DNA of 64,000 nt from Malurus cyaneus samueli (GCA_009741485.1 CM019217.1:29691247-29755246); one strand, 5' to 3'; shown: positions 1 through 14,200, counted from the first letter of the stretch. The notes: generated by a model not told the origin, from the sequence alone. Translations and numbers: made by a program.

Positions 1-30
1 ATTCCCTGCTCTGAAATCACAGTAATTAAT

Positions 31-40
31 CTTTCTTCTC

Positions 41-71
<31 letters not shown>

Positions 72-75
72 TTTT
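31..75. repeat. Pyrimidine / poly-T tract
   Basis: This is a run of C and T that becomes almost pure T over its last 35 bases. It is a simple low-complexity tract. It could be the reverse-complemented poly-A tail of an old retrocopy lying to its right, but I see no recognisable retrocopy there. Confidence 0.85.
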
Positions 76-3000
76 GTAATGATCATCATTATTGTACCTG
101 ATCTTCTCACAAATCTTAGGCATTAAAATACCAAAGAGAGCTAACTAAGTGGATATATTTGCTATCTTACAAATTGGAGAATGATGCTAGCAGAGCCAAA
201 ATCATCCATTCATTTTACACTTTTTAACTCATCTTTAACACAGAACTACAGTTAATATTTATCATCCTCTTGGGAGGAAATACCAAACACCATTCATTTA
301 CAGAAAAAAAATTCCATACAATGCATTTTTATCAATTTTTAGGCAGAATAGAAAAATTTTTTCCAATTCTCTCAGTCTTTACTGTGCTTGAGTGTGAAGA
401 TTATGTCACAGAGGTAATGGTGTAGGATACAGCAAACAGCAAGGTGTCACACTTGGTAGACTCCAAAAACAGGATTTTATTGCTTTATGAGACAGGAAAA
501 GGAAAAAAAAAAAAGAAAGAAAAAAAAAAAGACAGGGGAATAGACAGCAATTCTATTTCAGCAGTTTTTAACTTTGTCAGCAGCAAACATGTTTCAGGTG
601 AGGATGTGTACACAACAGAACAAATTCCATTAATTCTCTCTTTCTCCTTCAGTAGGATTTTGAACAGGAGTCCAACTCTACAGTTTTTAAAAAAAATCCC
701 AGCTTTGAGGAAATTGAACATGCACCACAAGAGAAATTTACTTCAAGTAAAATCAAAACCATAGGAATGAACCTGGCAAAACTTTAATTCAGAGTAGATA
801 TAATTGAAAAGAAACATTTAAAAAATTGAAACAAACTTCCTCTGATTTCAGCAAGATTTGAATTTAGATCTTTTAAAACTAGACCTTTCAAACTGAACAA
901 ACTAAGTAAAAATTGAGGAACTAGATTCTCATGTTAGAAAGCAAACCTGTGACTATTCTAACTTTGAGCTTAGGCTGAACTATTTTTCATTATGTGCAAG
1001 ATCTTAATTTATCTGAGTATCTAGCACATTTTGTCACTGTCCAGATGGAGAGTATAGTTATTGATTACCATGCCAGAAGAGTCAAGATAATGAAAATTAA
1101 AATTCTCATAGACCAGACCTATTCAAATTAACCCGTTTGATGAGAAGTAACATCAAGATCATGGTTTGCAAAAACCAGAAACTTCCCTTGAAGTGACTTA
1201 GAATAAATAGTCTTACAGTATGCCCTCCATGGTCTGGGGTACAGACAGTAGTCAAAGACAGAAGACATATCTTGAATTCATTAGAATTAGGAGCAAGCTT
1301 TTGAAAATTAATGTGACATCCTTTAAGGCAAGAGTTATTAGCTAGAGAAGACACGTCCTATTTTTGTATAAAGAATAAAATAGTGTTTCTCTCCCAGGTT
1401 CCAAATAAAGCCAAAAATCTTCAAAGAAAAGCTTCTCCTTGGTAATCAACTCACTATAAAATTGAACTATCAAAGAAAGATTATGATATTATGGCTGAAG
1501 AGAACATGCAAAAGGTACATCACTGTTTCCCCTCCCTATTCAAGTATCATGGAATCCTGCAACAAGGATAGTGGTCAGACAGAATTAGAAATATAGTTTA
1601 AGTCACAGAGGAACAGAAGAAATATATTTCAAAAAAACAGCGACAAAACAACCCCACAGTCAGAGTAAAATTAAATAAAGCACATAATAAACCGTCATGG
1701 GAAAGCAGCTTGAACCCCAAACAGATTTTTTCCTGTAGCCAAACAATCTGGGAATTGCGTACCAAGAATGCAATCTTGTGTGATTCTTTTTTAGCTCTGA
1801 ATGCGGCTACTGATTCAAGTACCAAAAAATTTTCAACTAAAGCATCTCTGTTAAAACTATCAATATTGCACAGACTGTATTTACACAGACCATAATTCTG
1901 CTTATTAACATAGTAGGCCAGCTCTTAGAATCAAAGTCACATTTATGCCTCATTGAATAAAGTCTTAATGACTGCCAGATTCTAAAATTCTATTAACATG
2001 TACATAAAATGTATCTGGTGCATAATTTGAGAGATTTATTAAGATGACTCATTCAAAATTCTGCATTTATATTTTTACATTTTTTAATCAAGGACTGAAA
2101 AGTAGAAATTAATAACTTCCCATATACCTTCTATTATTAATCCAAATATTGTAAACTCCTGTGTGAATTAGAACATGTCTGTAGCAGTAGAGACTTTCAG
2201 GACAATTCCATGTAGCACTTACAAACTGATGAAAGAGACAAGAGTCATCTCTCCATCATAACTCAATCTGGCAAAACAAAGCCAGAGCAAAACTAAAATA
2301 AGATATTGCCAGGAAAATAACACAGATGACCACAGTGGCAGAATCTGCCAGTGCTCACTATGTCTTAAAAACACAGGTCTGTGTCTTTTACAGCCACATG
2401 CTTTCTGTGCATCCATACTCACCACATGAACGAGTAAAATAAAGTTATGGATTGACTTAAAAGTAAAAATACCTCTTCATAATTATCACTTCATTATTGT
2501 GCAGGTACTATGAGTGCCTACTTAATCATCTGCATAGCTATGTAAGTAGACATTTGTGGTGACAAAATGCTTTTCAGTATCTTTAACTGCTTTGGTATGT
2601 GATTACAACACATTAATAAATAACAGTGTAGAATGAAGACATAACCTGCTGAAATCATGTTTGGAAGTATATCTGATGTTTGATATAATTCAAGCCTTCT
2701 AACTGTTTAAGGGCCTGAGTTTAAAGTTGAAAAGCAAAAAATAAACTACATTATTTCCCTTCCTCTGTTGAAAAAACTTCAATACTAGTTTGCTCACACT
2801 GACTGAGATACATCTAAATATTTAAGCATATTTGGCAAATAAGAAATTTGTGTCATTCTAAATTTTGCATTAGATGCAAAATCATGGCTACGGAAACTGC
2901 ATAAAATTTAGGATGAGCAGTTAACATCTGTCACTACTTAAAAGAAATATTGATATTAGTTGGCAACTTGAACTTACATAAAGTATTATCCAGAAAATTT

Positions 3001-6000
3001 AGTTCTGAGCAATTTTAACTGCAATATCTGTTGCCTGTAAACTCATTTAGTCACATCTGCAATTAATAAATATAAACTGATAAAGAAGTATGCAACCAGG
3101 CTGACTGAAATATCACAAATAACAGTTGAAAAGGAAGACTAATGAAGGAAATGTAAATGTTTACCCAAGTGATATGCATCACAGGCACTCTGCATTCAAA
3201 TATATGCAATATATGTATCAGACACAGACACAACACATTTACAAGGGGATGTAACGACCCTTTGTATAAAAACATTGTGAACATAACTCTACACAAGAGC
3301 AAATATGTCACCAGCCCATAGGAATTTGTTCCTCTGATGAATAGTACCTTACTTCACTATTAGCAGTTCATTTCTAAGCTACCATACACTTCAGCAAAAT
3401 CTGCAGAATAGAGGAAGAAAAAATGATCTAGAAAGTAAGGCAGGAAATCAGTAATCTGCCAGTGATATGAAAACATAGTTTTCCTGATCATTTACCTTCC
3501 CATTTATTAGAGCTTGTATTTCCTAAAAGCAGTACACACATGCTTCAAAAAGCAACATCATCAAATTCTGAGAGCCTATATTGGTTCTGTCTCTGTAGAA
3601 TTCATGAAAACATCTACTGACTGCTTGTGGAGGGTCACACAGGCACACTAATCGAGCTATTTGCTGCAGTACAGTTTGGGAGTTTTCCATTTCAATGTTA
3701 CCAATTACCCACAGCATCACAAGGAAAGGCCTCCTATTTAAATGCAAGAAGTAGATGAAGTTTCATCCCATATCACAATTAAATTGACCTTTTAGAAACT
3801 CAAGGAAGGTTTTCCCTGGGTTTTATACTAAGGCCATTAAATGTAAGTGCAATCAAACATCAGAGAATGTGTCAGTTCCTCCTCTCCGTTAATATATTCC
3901 CAATTCAAAAAAATAACTTTTTATATCACCTTTTGATTTTGAGTCACTGCACTGTCACTGAGGTTACTTTGTTTGACTGCTACGGAGATGGCCTATAACA
4001 AAGTTCAGTCATCTTTAACTCCAGAAACCCCCCTTGGGGTTAGCCCTGAACAAGCCCCTATACTTCAAATCTTGTTCAGCAGAATTTCTACCCATCCATC
4101 AAGGCATCATTAAGTATTCTGCCTGGCAGCTGGTTATGTTCATAATGCCAAAGCCAATATACAGTTTGTCACTGGATGTAAAATAAGGAACCTTTGTTGC
4201 TGCTTTCAAGCTTAAACAGTTCTAAAACTATTAAAAAATAGTTAAAACCTCTAGGCAACATTGCCCATTTTGCATCCTTACAGCAGAGCTAATGAGTGCT
4301 CTTCTCACCAGAAGACTGACACCAGGAGGCTGGGGGTTCAGAGTGACAAATTAAATGAGTGGATAAAGAAATACCCTGACCGTATTTCTGAGACACTTCC
4401 TGACCGTAGAAAGTCAAAGTACATACAAAGAAAGCATTACAGCACAATAAACATGGGCAAACACCATTTTCTAAAAGGGTATTCAGACACCGGAAAAAAT
4501 ATTAGGGAATGCAGCTGAAACTAAAGTCCATTAAAGTTACTATTAAAATAAATTTCTCTAACACTTCAGTAATCATTTCAATATGTCTTTTTAAGACTCC
4601 ATTAAACACACTGTGAGAAAATTTTTAAATATAATCTTAGCATTAGCTAAACGTTCTTCATCTCCATTTTTAAAGTAACCAGAGAAGTAGAAAATGAAAA
4701 GGGGATTAAATTGTTCAGAGGCTTTTGAACATTTGAGAACTCTAGCAGCAGAGAAAAATGACAAGTATCCCTGAAATCTGGGGCAGAATAGATTACTGCC
4801 TATATTTCAGTTTGCGAACTCAAGAATTTGTCAAACAGAATGCAAGATGTCGATTTTATACGTCTCATTTGAGCTACACACAGTGCCTCTGCATCAGCAC
4901 ATGGTCTCTGTACCACCATTATTTTTATTAATGAAGTAATGAGTTGTGCGCCATGTCATTAACAGATCCATTCACCATGTCAGCACATGGAGAGACTGAT
5001 TCAATATTGACACAGAGGGACACATTTCCATATACCAAACCACCAAAGATCTATTTGCTTTGAAAAGACTAATGAGTGATGGAGAAAACTGTTGTAGAAA
5101 GAGAAGATATAAACTGCTAATGGAGTCAATCATTCTTTCCTCTGAAAATGCTGCGGGGAAAAAGAAGAGAAATAAGAAAAAACAATCAGAAAATAAAAAT
5201 CCGAAGTCAAATTAAATAAGTCTAAAAATATAACTTGCTTTGATTTGAAATGTGAAAATCACATGATTTTGTTCTTCCACAAGAGTCTTGCTACCATATT
5301 GATCTAATATATACATTGTGGCAGCAACAGTACAATGATTTGTACAGAAAGAGACAAGTATTTTGTCACAATTCTCATTCTTGTACTCTACAAAATGTCA
5401 CTCCTTAAATTCTATTTTTCTATGCCTATTTACAAAATTTATATAGACTCCTCCACATGTGTATAAAACCTCTGAAGTCACATAGCTTATAATGCAGCAG
5501 ATTTAGCTTACAACTCTTGAAACATCACTATGCCATCATGTGATCATTAAAGTTGTGTTTGGGTTTTTTTAATGATACCTGTGTTCAAATAATTTCATTA
5601 TTGCCCTAACTTGAATTGTATTGCTGTTTTCTTAGTAGCCTGGATCTCTGTTTTGAAGACATAAGTGTTTCACAAGTTCTCCAGCTGAGGTAGTGATTGA
5701 TGCTCTTAGGGTTCACTGTAGCACTATTTTCTTTACAGGCAACTTCCTGCTTCTGTTCTGAAAGAAAAAAAATGCCTCACTATGTTAAAAAGAACCAAAA
5801 AATCTGCGTCATTTTTCTGTGCAAGTACTTGGCCTTCACTTTTCTCTCACCTTTACCTTCTGCCATCACCTCTGTTAGATACTTCCAGATTTCCAATAAA
5901 CACACATCTGTTCACCTGTGCACTGAACTCCATTCATTACAATTGCCTCTTACCTGCTGCCAGACCCTCTGCCTTCACATTTCCTTCCTGCCTCTGGTCA

Positions 6001-9000
6001 CAACTTCTGCTAAGATCAGCCTCCCCTGGCCTGTATTATTTTTTTTTCTTTTTTTTTTTTTTAATTTTGTTATTAAAAAAATCCCACAAAAAATGGCAGA
6101 AGTCTTGCTGAAAACAAAGATGAAAAGCATCTGATAGCTGGAAGCAAGGTCAGCAGGAATTGCTTTTCTAACATCCCGATTGGGTCTTCCCTTTGGAGGC
6201 AGAAATCTTCAGTCCTTATCAACTCAACAAACAACAGAAGTCTAAGAAAATGTTTTCTTGGATTTATCTGGAAACATTTTAGTTCTATGAATTACATTTT
6301 TGGCTTCTCAATCTATACCCTTTATCTCTTACTGTAAAACACATTGCATTGGAAGCACTAACCCTAGAGTTAGCTGTCAAGTCCATTTTTGTATTAAGTC
6401 AGTCCTTTCCCACTGTCCCTTAGTTATCATTTTGTCCTCTGCACTGCTTTTTAAATCTTTTTCCAAGACATAGGATACAAGTGTAAGTGCTCAAATAAGT
6501 TGTAAAATAGTAGATACTCCTGAATTTCTGCTATTTCTTGTAAAGATCAAATCTGATCTAGCACAGACACTCTCAGTACCCTCCAAGAATTCAGTGTGAA
6601 TTTTGAATGTCATGTCCTGTTGATTTCCATGCATAGTTCATTTAATTTCTTTTACATATATTATATAATTATGCTTTTTTTCTATAATCACATAAGCTAT
6701 ACGTTAGGTTGGTTTGAGTATGAAAATTGCCTTTTCATATAATTACAAATAGAATATTCTGGTTGGGAATAATACCGTGCATCTTTCACATAAAGGGATT
6801 ATCTCTTCTTTTTTTTTTATACTCTGAAAAATGGTGTATGTGAAATCCACTGCTATCATTTGTTTTTCAATATGTTGTTTTTATTCTGCTGTATTAAGCC
6901 ACCACTACTATGATGTCTAAACAAAAACTATGTTTGAATAGTGAAGCTATTCGAACATCAAAATTCACCAGCAGCCCAAAACATAGATATTCTTTTGCAC
7001 TTGCAATATAGAAGTCATAAACAGTATAGAAGCTACACAAACACACAGTGGCTAAAGAGCTATAAAAAATAAACCACTAAAGAATATGCTTCAAACTTTG
7101 GCCCATTTGTTGTCTCAGCCGCACAGAGCCCGTTTTCCCCTTAGGACAGAGTCAGCAAATTAAATAATTGCCTGATAAAATACCACTGCATTAATATAAT
7201 CTGTTGCTCTTTGGGGATAATTTGGCTTCTGTAAAAGCATAGACAGGGTAAGTTCCTATTTTGTCTGAAACTACTTCTACTCAGGGGGCAGGCAGGACAA
7301 GAAAATCTTATTTTTTGTCCTTTTTTTGGAGAACTGAGCTGCCTGAAGGCAGTGGGGCCCTGAGTGCTGCTGTTGCTGTCTTTAGAGAGCTTGATAGAGC
7401 TGCCCCTTCTTAAGGTTTGGTGCTGCTGACCAAATGAATTCTCCCGCTCCATTTAAACACTTGCAACTCTGGTCCTAAAGCATGTTTTAAAATTATTTGA
7501 AGGGTTTTTTTGTTTTTTTTTTTTTGTCATGTCATATCAGTGAAGCTTTGCAACACCTTTTTTGTCTATCAGAAATGTTCTGAAATCTTCATTGGCATCA
7601 TTGGATGCCACTTTAGCCTTTCACATTCCAAGAACAGATTTACTCAGTACTTCCTACAGATATTTAAATTTCAACTGAAGTAAAATATTAAAAAGGGTAA
7701 CACTTATTCCTTGAATGGGCCTGCGATGGATATGACCTGTTGTAGGTGGATGTTCCCAAAGTGGAAATTGCATAGCTTAGGTCAAACCTAGGCATTCTCT
7801 GGTCCTTTCAGCCTCTACTACAGGGGCTGCAGTTGTTGGAGACACTGACTATAACCATTAAAATGTTGTATAATTCTTATGTTGGTGTTTGCCTGACAGT
7901 GCCACAGAGACCACTATGCTTGGCATTAATTTGTTCTGACCACGTGTTCTGCCAGCAGAAAAAAATGCAAATTAATTTTCTTTCACCTGATAAATAGCTG
8001 TATTCCATTTTCATGCTCATTTGCTTTTTCTTCCTTATCTTGTTTCTTACAAAATTAAAAAAAAAAATTTAAAAAGGGAGTAGCTTTGTACTGCTTCATA
8101 TTTGACAAAGATTAAAGGCTCTCCCCCCAAAACAGCACTTCCCTTTCATAGGTGTAATTATTGCCTTCTTTTGTTACTCATTCCCATGTAATAAAATCAG
8201 TTTTGCTCCCCAAAGATGTATTTAACTCTCAAATACCTTCCAAAATCCAGAAGAAAAAACAATGAAATGTACACTGCAACGGTTTCTTAGTTCTGCAATG
8301 ATTTCCCAGTTCATGAAGCAGTGAATAATCTTTCACTATTTGGAACAAAATTAAAAAGCTGGAAGTTATCCAAAAGTACTGATTTTACCACAGTCTTTTT
8401 CCATGATTTCAGATTTTTAAAAGGTGAAACTGCATAGCCAAGGCCAAATTTTAGCATCGCTTTTGGGATTCACCACCATTACAGTGATTTTAAATGTTCT
8501 TTTTCAAAAATGATGGAATTTTTCCAACTGGCTAAGCAAATCAGCTCCATATGAATGCTGCTTTTCTGTAGAATGTTTTGAACTGCTCAAGTGATGAAGC
8601 CAGAGCTGGCTAAAAACAAAAGCTGGCAGAAGAAAGAACTTCTGCAGTAGTTGCCACTGAACTCTTCACTATGCTGACTCTTTCAAAAAGGGACATATTC
8701 TGAAAGAATATTATCCTGATCAGTCTTTAAACTGTTTGACTTTTCAAGGACTATGCTTTTCATGCAACAGCTAATAATGACTGAAGAGAACAAAAATAAT
8801 TATATGTTCTTGCAAAAATCAACAGTAGCAGTCTTCCTCTTGCACACACTGAAATGTTAAAGCATCGTGATCTGACCACTATATTAAACGGAGATTTCAG
8901 AAACAACTACAGAGTTCAGCATTTCTTAAAGTAAAAAATAACTTTAAGGTGCTTTGGGAGAAACTGAAACCTTCAGAAGATAGAGCAAGGATTCCCCCTA

Positions 9001-11653
9001 ATGGAGAAAATGTAGACTTTCCACAGACTCCCATTTTGGCTTTAAATCATCAGCAAATATTAGTGATATTTTTAATGTATGAAGAGTATCTGCAGTCTTA
9101 CTAGCATTTTTAAGGGCTGCTGAAAATAACCATTACTAAATTTGAAGAGACATAACTGAAGAAAAAAAAAATCAAGAAAAAAGCATGTTTTATTTGTCAT
9201 AAAGACATAAAAAATAAAATATATTATAACTAAATTAAGAACTGGCCACAGAAAAGCATTAAACCTGCTCTCCTGGCCTCATATTATTGCAGTTGGTGGA
9301 GAATTTCTCGAAGACCCACTGGTGAAAATTTTGGTTTCATAATGCTGCAGTAAATTGAGGGCTCTCTCATTCCCACGGTATTTTCTGACATGCAAGTTGG
9401 TCTGTTTGCTACCATCATTCTACTATCCCATAAAATGGTTCCAGCTAGCAAACTAGAATCCAGATAAGGTTTCCAGATTTAAAAAATGTATATATTATGA
9501 ATTATGAAACTATCATTTTTTTACTCAAGTTTCATATTCTAATAACTTGAGCTGTTTTTTTTTTTTTTTAACACTCTTTTAATAATATATTGAAAATTCA
9601 AAGGCCAATTGCTTTGGGGTAAAAAAGTTTTACATTTCATTTTGGGAAGTTATTTGCTAAGGCACTTATACAAAATATTTTGTAGATTTTACAAGCAAGT
9701 TTTTCACTGTGTAGACTTTCTTGAACCAGTTACAGAATAATTCCCAATAATAATTGCAACTGGTACAGAATAATTCCCCTTAGCAGTATCAGGTTCTCAC
9801 GTATCCCTGTGTAAGGTCAAGCCAGATAGAAATGTTATAAGAACTGCATCTGATAGAGTTGTGAAACTATAACCAGAACAAAAATTTTCCAGACTTACTT
9901 CTATAAATGAAACTGCCAATTTTTAACACTGTTCTTGTTCTTCCACCAAACACAATCACAGTACAAGATAGCAAAAACATTTTTTATGAAAAAAAAAACT
10001 AAGGTTCCAGAGATGAAAATAACCTTATTACTTAAAGCAATAAAACATTCTTTGGGTTTTTGTGGAAATGGCATTTATTAACCATAGCTACATTTTTCTG
10101 TCATTTGTCTGTATAGAAAAAAAGGATGCTTTAATTAAAAACAACTACTTGAGGGATTTTTTTTCTTCATATCAATGAGAAACCTGATTCCTTTGAATAA
10201 AAGCATAAGGGCAGTGGGAAGCTAGTTGATACAATGGCCACATGAGATCCTGTCAGATTCATATTTTCTTCCAAAGCATGCAAAAGCAATTTTAAAAAGC
10301 TAAGCTTTAGTGACCTAAACTTTAACTATAACTTTAATATCCAATAACAGTGCAAATAACAGGCTTACTCCTTAAAATAGGATGACCTGACATATGGATG
10401 TGGCATTTTTTCCCTAGCCATTCTTTTTATCTTAAAACACAGAATAAATATAAGCAAAATTTTTCAAGGCAATCAGATACTTCACAGAAAAAATGCTACT
10501 CAAGTTATTTCTTTCCCAGAACGTTAAAGATATTTTAAAGTCCTATGTAAACCAAGGAAAGTCTTCAGTCTGCACAACTATAGAAGGACCTGTCTAGTTA
10601 GAGATGTTAAATCTTTGGAGGTGCAAATTTATTTGCCTTATTCCCCAAGAACTTGTCCTTGATACTAAACATGGCTGGCAACACCATCTATTGGACCCTG
10701 TAACAGTTCTTGACTGTTTCTGAATAAAACCATATTTTGACATTGCTTCCTCCCAGATCAGCTGCAGAGATTGACGTAAGCTGCAAAGCAAAGCACATCC
10801 AGTTGCAGTAATGGCCGCTCAGAAAAATCACAGCTACGGGGATAATCTGATGGACTCCACAGATTTATATTTCACATGTGAAACTTAAATAATGCCTGCA
10901 GGCAGATATGTATAAGAGTATAAATACAGCTAGATGGAAAAGACAAGTTAATATGAGATAGACTGATTTTAAAATCAAACACACATGTAATCTAAAGAAT
11001 ATTTACATTTGGATTCTGATTCATGGCCCAGTTATAATCTTACTTTCTTCACAGTTTTTTTTTTAGTGAAGGAACTTCATCCTCTGCTCTTTTCTCTCAC
11101 CACAGAAAGTGATAATTTACAGAACTGTATGTTGCGAAATCTACATGAACATGAGAAAAAGATCCGGTAATCCATGAAATTTCTCGATAGCAGGGCAGGT
11201 GAAATAAGATACTTTTCTTTATCTTTGCCAGTTTATGATTCTTGCATTGATTCAAGGTCAAATATTTTTATGAAAAAAAACTAACTTCTCAAAATCATAA
11301 AGCAGAAATTGTACTAAATATGTATGAAAATAAAAAACAGCATTAAAGACATACAGGAAAAAAATCAGAGGAAAATCAAAGCCCTGGCATTAAAAAAAAA
11401 TCGCTTAATAAGTATTATGGAGAAGATTATAGCATTCACATTTGCATTCTCATTTAGCCTGGATATTTTGCAGATTAAAAATAAGGTTGAAAGATGAGAA
11501 TATTGGAAAGTCAGCTTTCTCTGTAGATGGGAATTCATCATCCAGTATGATGCTATGGATTATATTTCAATTGGTTGATTTCAAGGCTAAGGTCAATATT
11601 GGTTTCATTATTACGTTCTGCATAACTTTGTTCTGGGGAGCTAATTTGCCGGA
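76..11653. other. AT-rich noncoding DNA, no gene seen
   Basis: I see no gene, exon, RNA gene or recognisable transposon in this stretch. Open frames are at most 145 codons (about 5697-6134) and encode low-complexity residues, including phenylalanine runs from the T tract near 6037-6062. Simple tracts include the A-rich purine run at about 498-533, T runs near 6805-6820, 7507-7525 and 9553-9569, and A runs near 8059 and 11391. A 15-base direct repeat occurs at 9729-9779. The sequence looks like ordinary intergenic or intronic DNA. Confidence 0.7.
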
Positions 11654-12388
11654 TGTCTTGGTTTGAGACAATGTTTTCAGAGAAAAACATTACAGAGTAA
11701 ACGTTTTCTCTGAAGTGAAATATTTGATCATTTTTTCCCACCATTATGAAAAAAACACAGTACTCACAGGACACAGATAAAACGTAACTGTTAAATATTT
11801 AAAGCTCAGGAACACACGCTGCCCCCTCCCCCACAGCCGCTTGCCACGTGGTGCGGAGAAAGATGGCAGCCCCTGTCCCCAGGGAAAATAGAAACAAAAA
11901 TAAAAACCCTCGTGGCTGCTCTTGCAACAGTGGAAAAACCTAGATTACAGTCCTTTCTTCACTGTGGCTGAAACAGAGGGCTCGGTGTGTCTTTCTGTCA
12001 TCGGCTTGGCTTCTTTCGGAGTCCGGGACCAGACGGAGCCGCGCGGCTTCTCCCCACCGGTCACCGAATTGCTCCAGAAGCAGAATCACAGGAGCCGCAG
12101 AGGGGGTCTGTCCAGGGAAAGCTGTTTGCCCAAGATAACAAACCCGTGCTAGCTAAACGGCAACAATGTAACTCCACTGTACACAAGGAGCAAGGAGTCC
12201 CGCAGTGCCATCTGAGCTCAAAAACCCACGAGCTGGGCTCCAAAAGCAAACGGCTGCACTGCAGCCTCGGCTTTAAAACTGCTCACGCTGTCCCTGTCCC
12301 TTCTTCCGGGTCTCATTTAAAGGCAGCTTTTGGGCATACAAGCCAACGGAATAGGAATACATAATTGGCACAAAATCAACCCAAGACA
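11654..12388. mobile_element. Probable solo LTR of an endogenous retrovirus
   Basis: The segment starts TGTCTTGGTTTGA and ends TCAACCCAAGACA. These termini form a 13-bp inverted repeat with one mismatch and follow the TG...CA rule of retroviral LTRs. Length is 735 bp, within the usual LTR range. The interior is much richer in GC and CpG than its surroundings, especially 11818-12330. A TATA-like stretch lies near 11790 and an AATAAA near 11900 on the plus strand, but I cannot fix the orientation. I see no clear target-site duplication and no gag, pol or env sequence beside it, so it would be a solo LTR formed by recombination between two LTRs. Open frames inside it (for example 11987-12364) are a by-product of the high GC. 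The family is not identified. An alternative is an unrelated GC-rich segment with chance termini. Confidence 0.6.
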
Positions 12389-13239
12389 AATGAAATTGAT
12401 TCAGTTCATGTGAGGCAAAACAAAAGGGGTGAGAGCCCTCTGTTGGCTTTTGGAGTCCATGTTCACAGCATTATATTGCAGAGACACCCCACCCAATGTG
12501 GTGAGACAGCCAGGAACACGATGTGTGCCTCCATAGCAGCTGATGTTCTAATTAAATTACCAATGAGGTCTTGAGTGTCAGTCCTGTTCTGATCTCACCT
12601 CTCAGTCTTTAAAAAGCTTTTTAATCCTTTCAGATCACCACAGTCTGCAGCCTCTTGTACATTCTCACTTTGTCCAGGCTGATTTTTCATGGTCAGTCCC
12701 AAAGCTGACCCTGAGATAACTGTGCACTCTATGCTTGCTCTGCAGCTGTCTTAGCTCAATGTTGTCACATTATTTACCTTATGGCCTGCTAAATGTTAAA
12801 TCAGCAATTTGCTAAATATGCTTATGCTAAATCCATGTAACCATAAGGCAGTAATCAAATTGTTGATTTAGCAATTCAGCTAGTCTCCATCTTGCCACTA
12901 GAAATGCTAAATATATCTGTGCGAGGTCGGCAATTCATCTCTGCTCAAGCGTCCCCTTCCCTCAGCACTAGCCCATGACTTCTTCCTGCTTTCAGATCTT
13001 TTTTCACATTCAAATGCAGAACTTCGCAGATACAGACAACCTGAACATTGCCTGAGTTTGAAGGGCCTTCTTACTTTTGAGGTTTTTTTACCTCAATTGT
13101 ATTTCATAAAAATACATAGAAGCCAAAACAAGCTCCTGAAGACAATCAAATTTCTGTTGGAGTGAAATGTTAGTAACTTTCACACCCATGCTAATATGCA
13201 AGATCACATACTACATGGGAATGCAGTCATTTTAATTCT
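12389..13239. other. Noncoding DNA with a clustered-motif segment
   Basis: No gene is seen here. Its notable content is 12770-12915, where the heptamer gctaaat occurs four times (12788, 12811, 12826, 12906) and once inverted (12866-12872). A 14-bp inverted repeat with one mismatch also lies there (12798-12811 against 12856-12869). This could be a conserved regulatory element, but that is inference; nothing in the sequence proves activity. Confidence 0.5.
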
Positions 13240-14200
13240 CCTGAATACAACACAAAATAAACAGGAAGCAGGCAGAAAGAGCAGGAGAATTGGCAGATGT
13301 GCAGAAGGAATAACAGCAACAAAAGCAACAGAGGAGAAGCAATTGGGATGAGAAGGGGTTTTGATTTCTCAGGGAAGAGAAGGGTGAGTGTGAGAAGGTT
13401 CCTAGAAGGCCACTTAGGACTGTGTGTGAGAAAAATTGAGGACAGCATGTCCATTCAAGGTTTAACCCACAAATAACCAGAAAGTCATTTCCATAGTTCA
13501 TTTTGGGGATGAGGGCAGTGTTTGGAGAGCAGGATGCTGCAGGGTGCCCTGGGTGGGAGGACGCCACGACAGGACTAGGTTCATCTTCTCCAAACAGCTC
13601 TGAAATAGGTGGAAACCACTTGTTGTTCACTGAAATTTACACCAGTAGGTGCCTTTGCTCAAACACATTAATGGGCGTGACAGCCACAGGGGGCAGGAGA
13701 CAGGTAGGAGTAGAATTGGAGGGTACATACAAGATAAGTTAGGAAAATTTTTTAGAGAATCGTGAGGGTGAAAACAGAGGATGAGAAACAAGAGAGAGAG
13801 GTGGAAGAAGACATTTTGAGGGATGCACCTAGAGACATGCTGGTGAAGGAGCTGCTCCATTCAAGAGGAAGGAAGTCTGGGAAATTACAGCACATGAGCA
13901 ATAGTTACCAGAACAGAGCCTTCCCCCACAGACTGCTGCACACAGGCAGCCCATGCCAGAGCAGATAAAAATGTTTAAGAAGCAAGAAGCACTGGAGGAA
14001 AACAAGAAGAAAGGAGGAATAGAAAGAATCCTTTATACACTGACCTCAGCCTCCTCCACACTGTCTGTCCCCTCACCAAACAAATTGGGACACACTAAGA
14101 GTTATGCGCTACAAAAATAAGGAGAATTGAGGTTATGAAGGTAAAGGAGAAGAGTTTGAGGTTGAGTCTGGCAAAAGAGAAGGAAAGATGATAAGTATTT
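13240..14200. other. Purine-skewed noncoding interval
   Basis: Over roughly 950 bases the plus strand is strongly enriched in A and G, with many aggaag and gagaag words. This contrasts with the balanced composition on either side. Short open frames on both strands (for example 13762-13968 plus and 13232-13630 minus) follow from the skew and match no protein family I know. It may be an old processed transcript or repeat, but I cannot identify one. Confidence 0.45.

Noticed and set aside
5697..6134. 145-codon plus-strand ORF
   Set aside because: Residue composition is random, it includes a phenylalanine run from a T tract, and an overlapping frame (5782-6111) is equally open. No domain is recognisable.
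11987..12364. 125-codon plus-strand ORF
   Set aside because: It lies inside the GC-rich LTR candidate and overlaps other open frames on both strands. No retroviral or other domain is seen.
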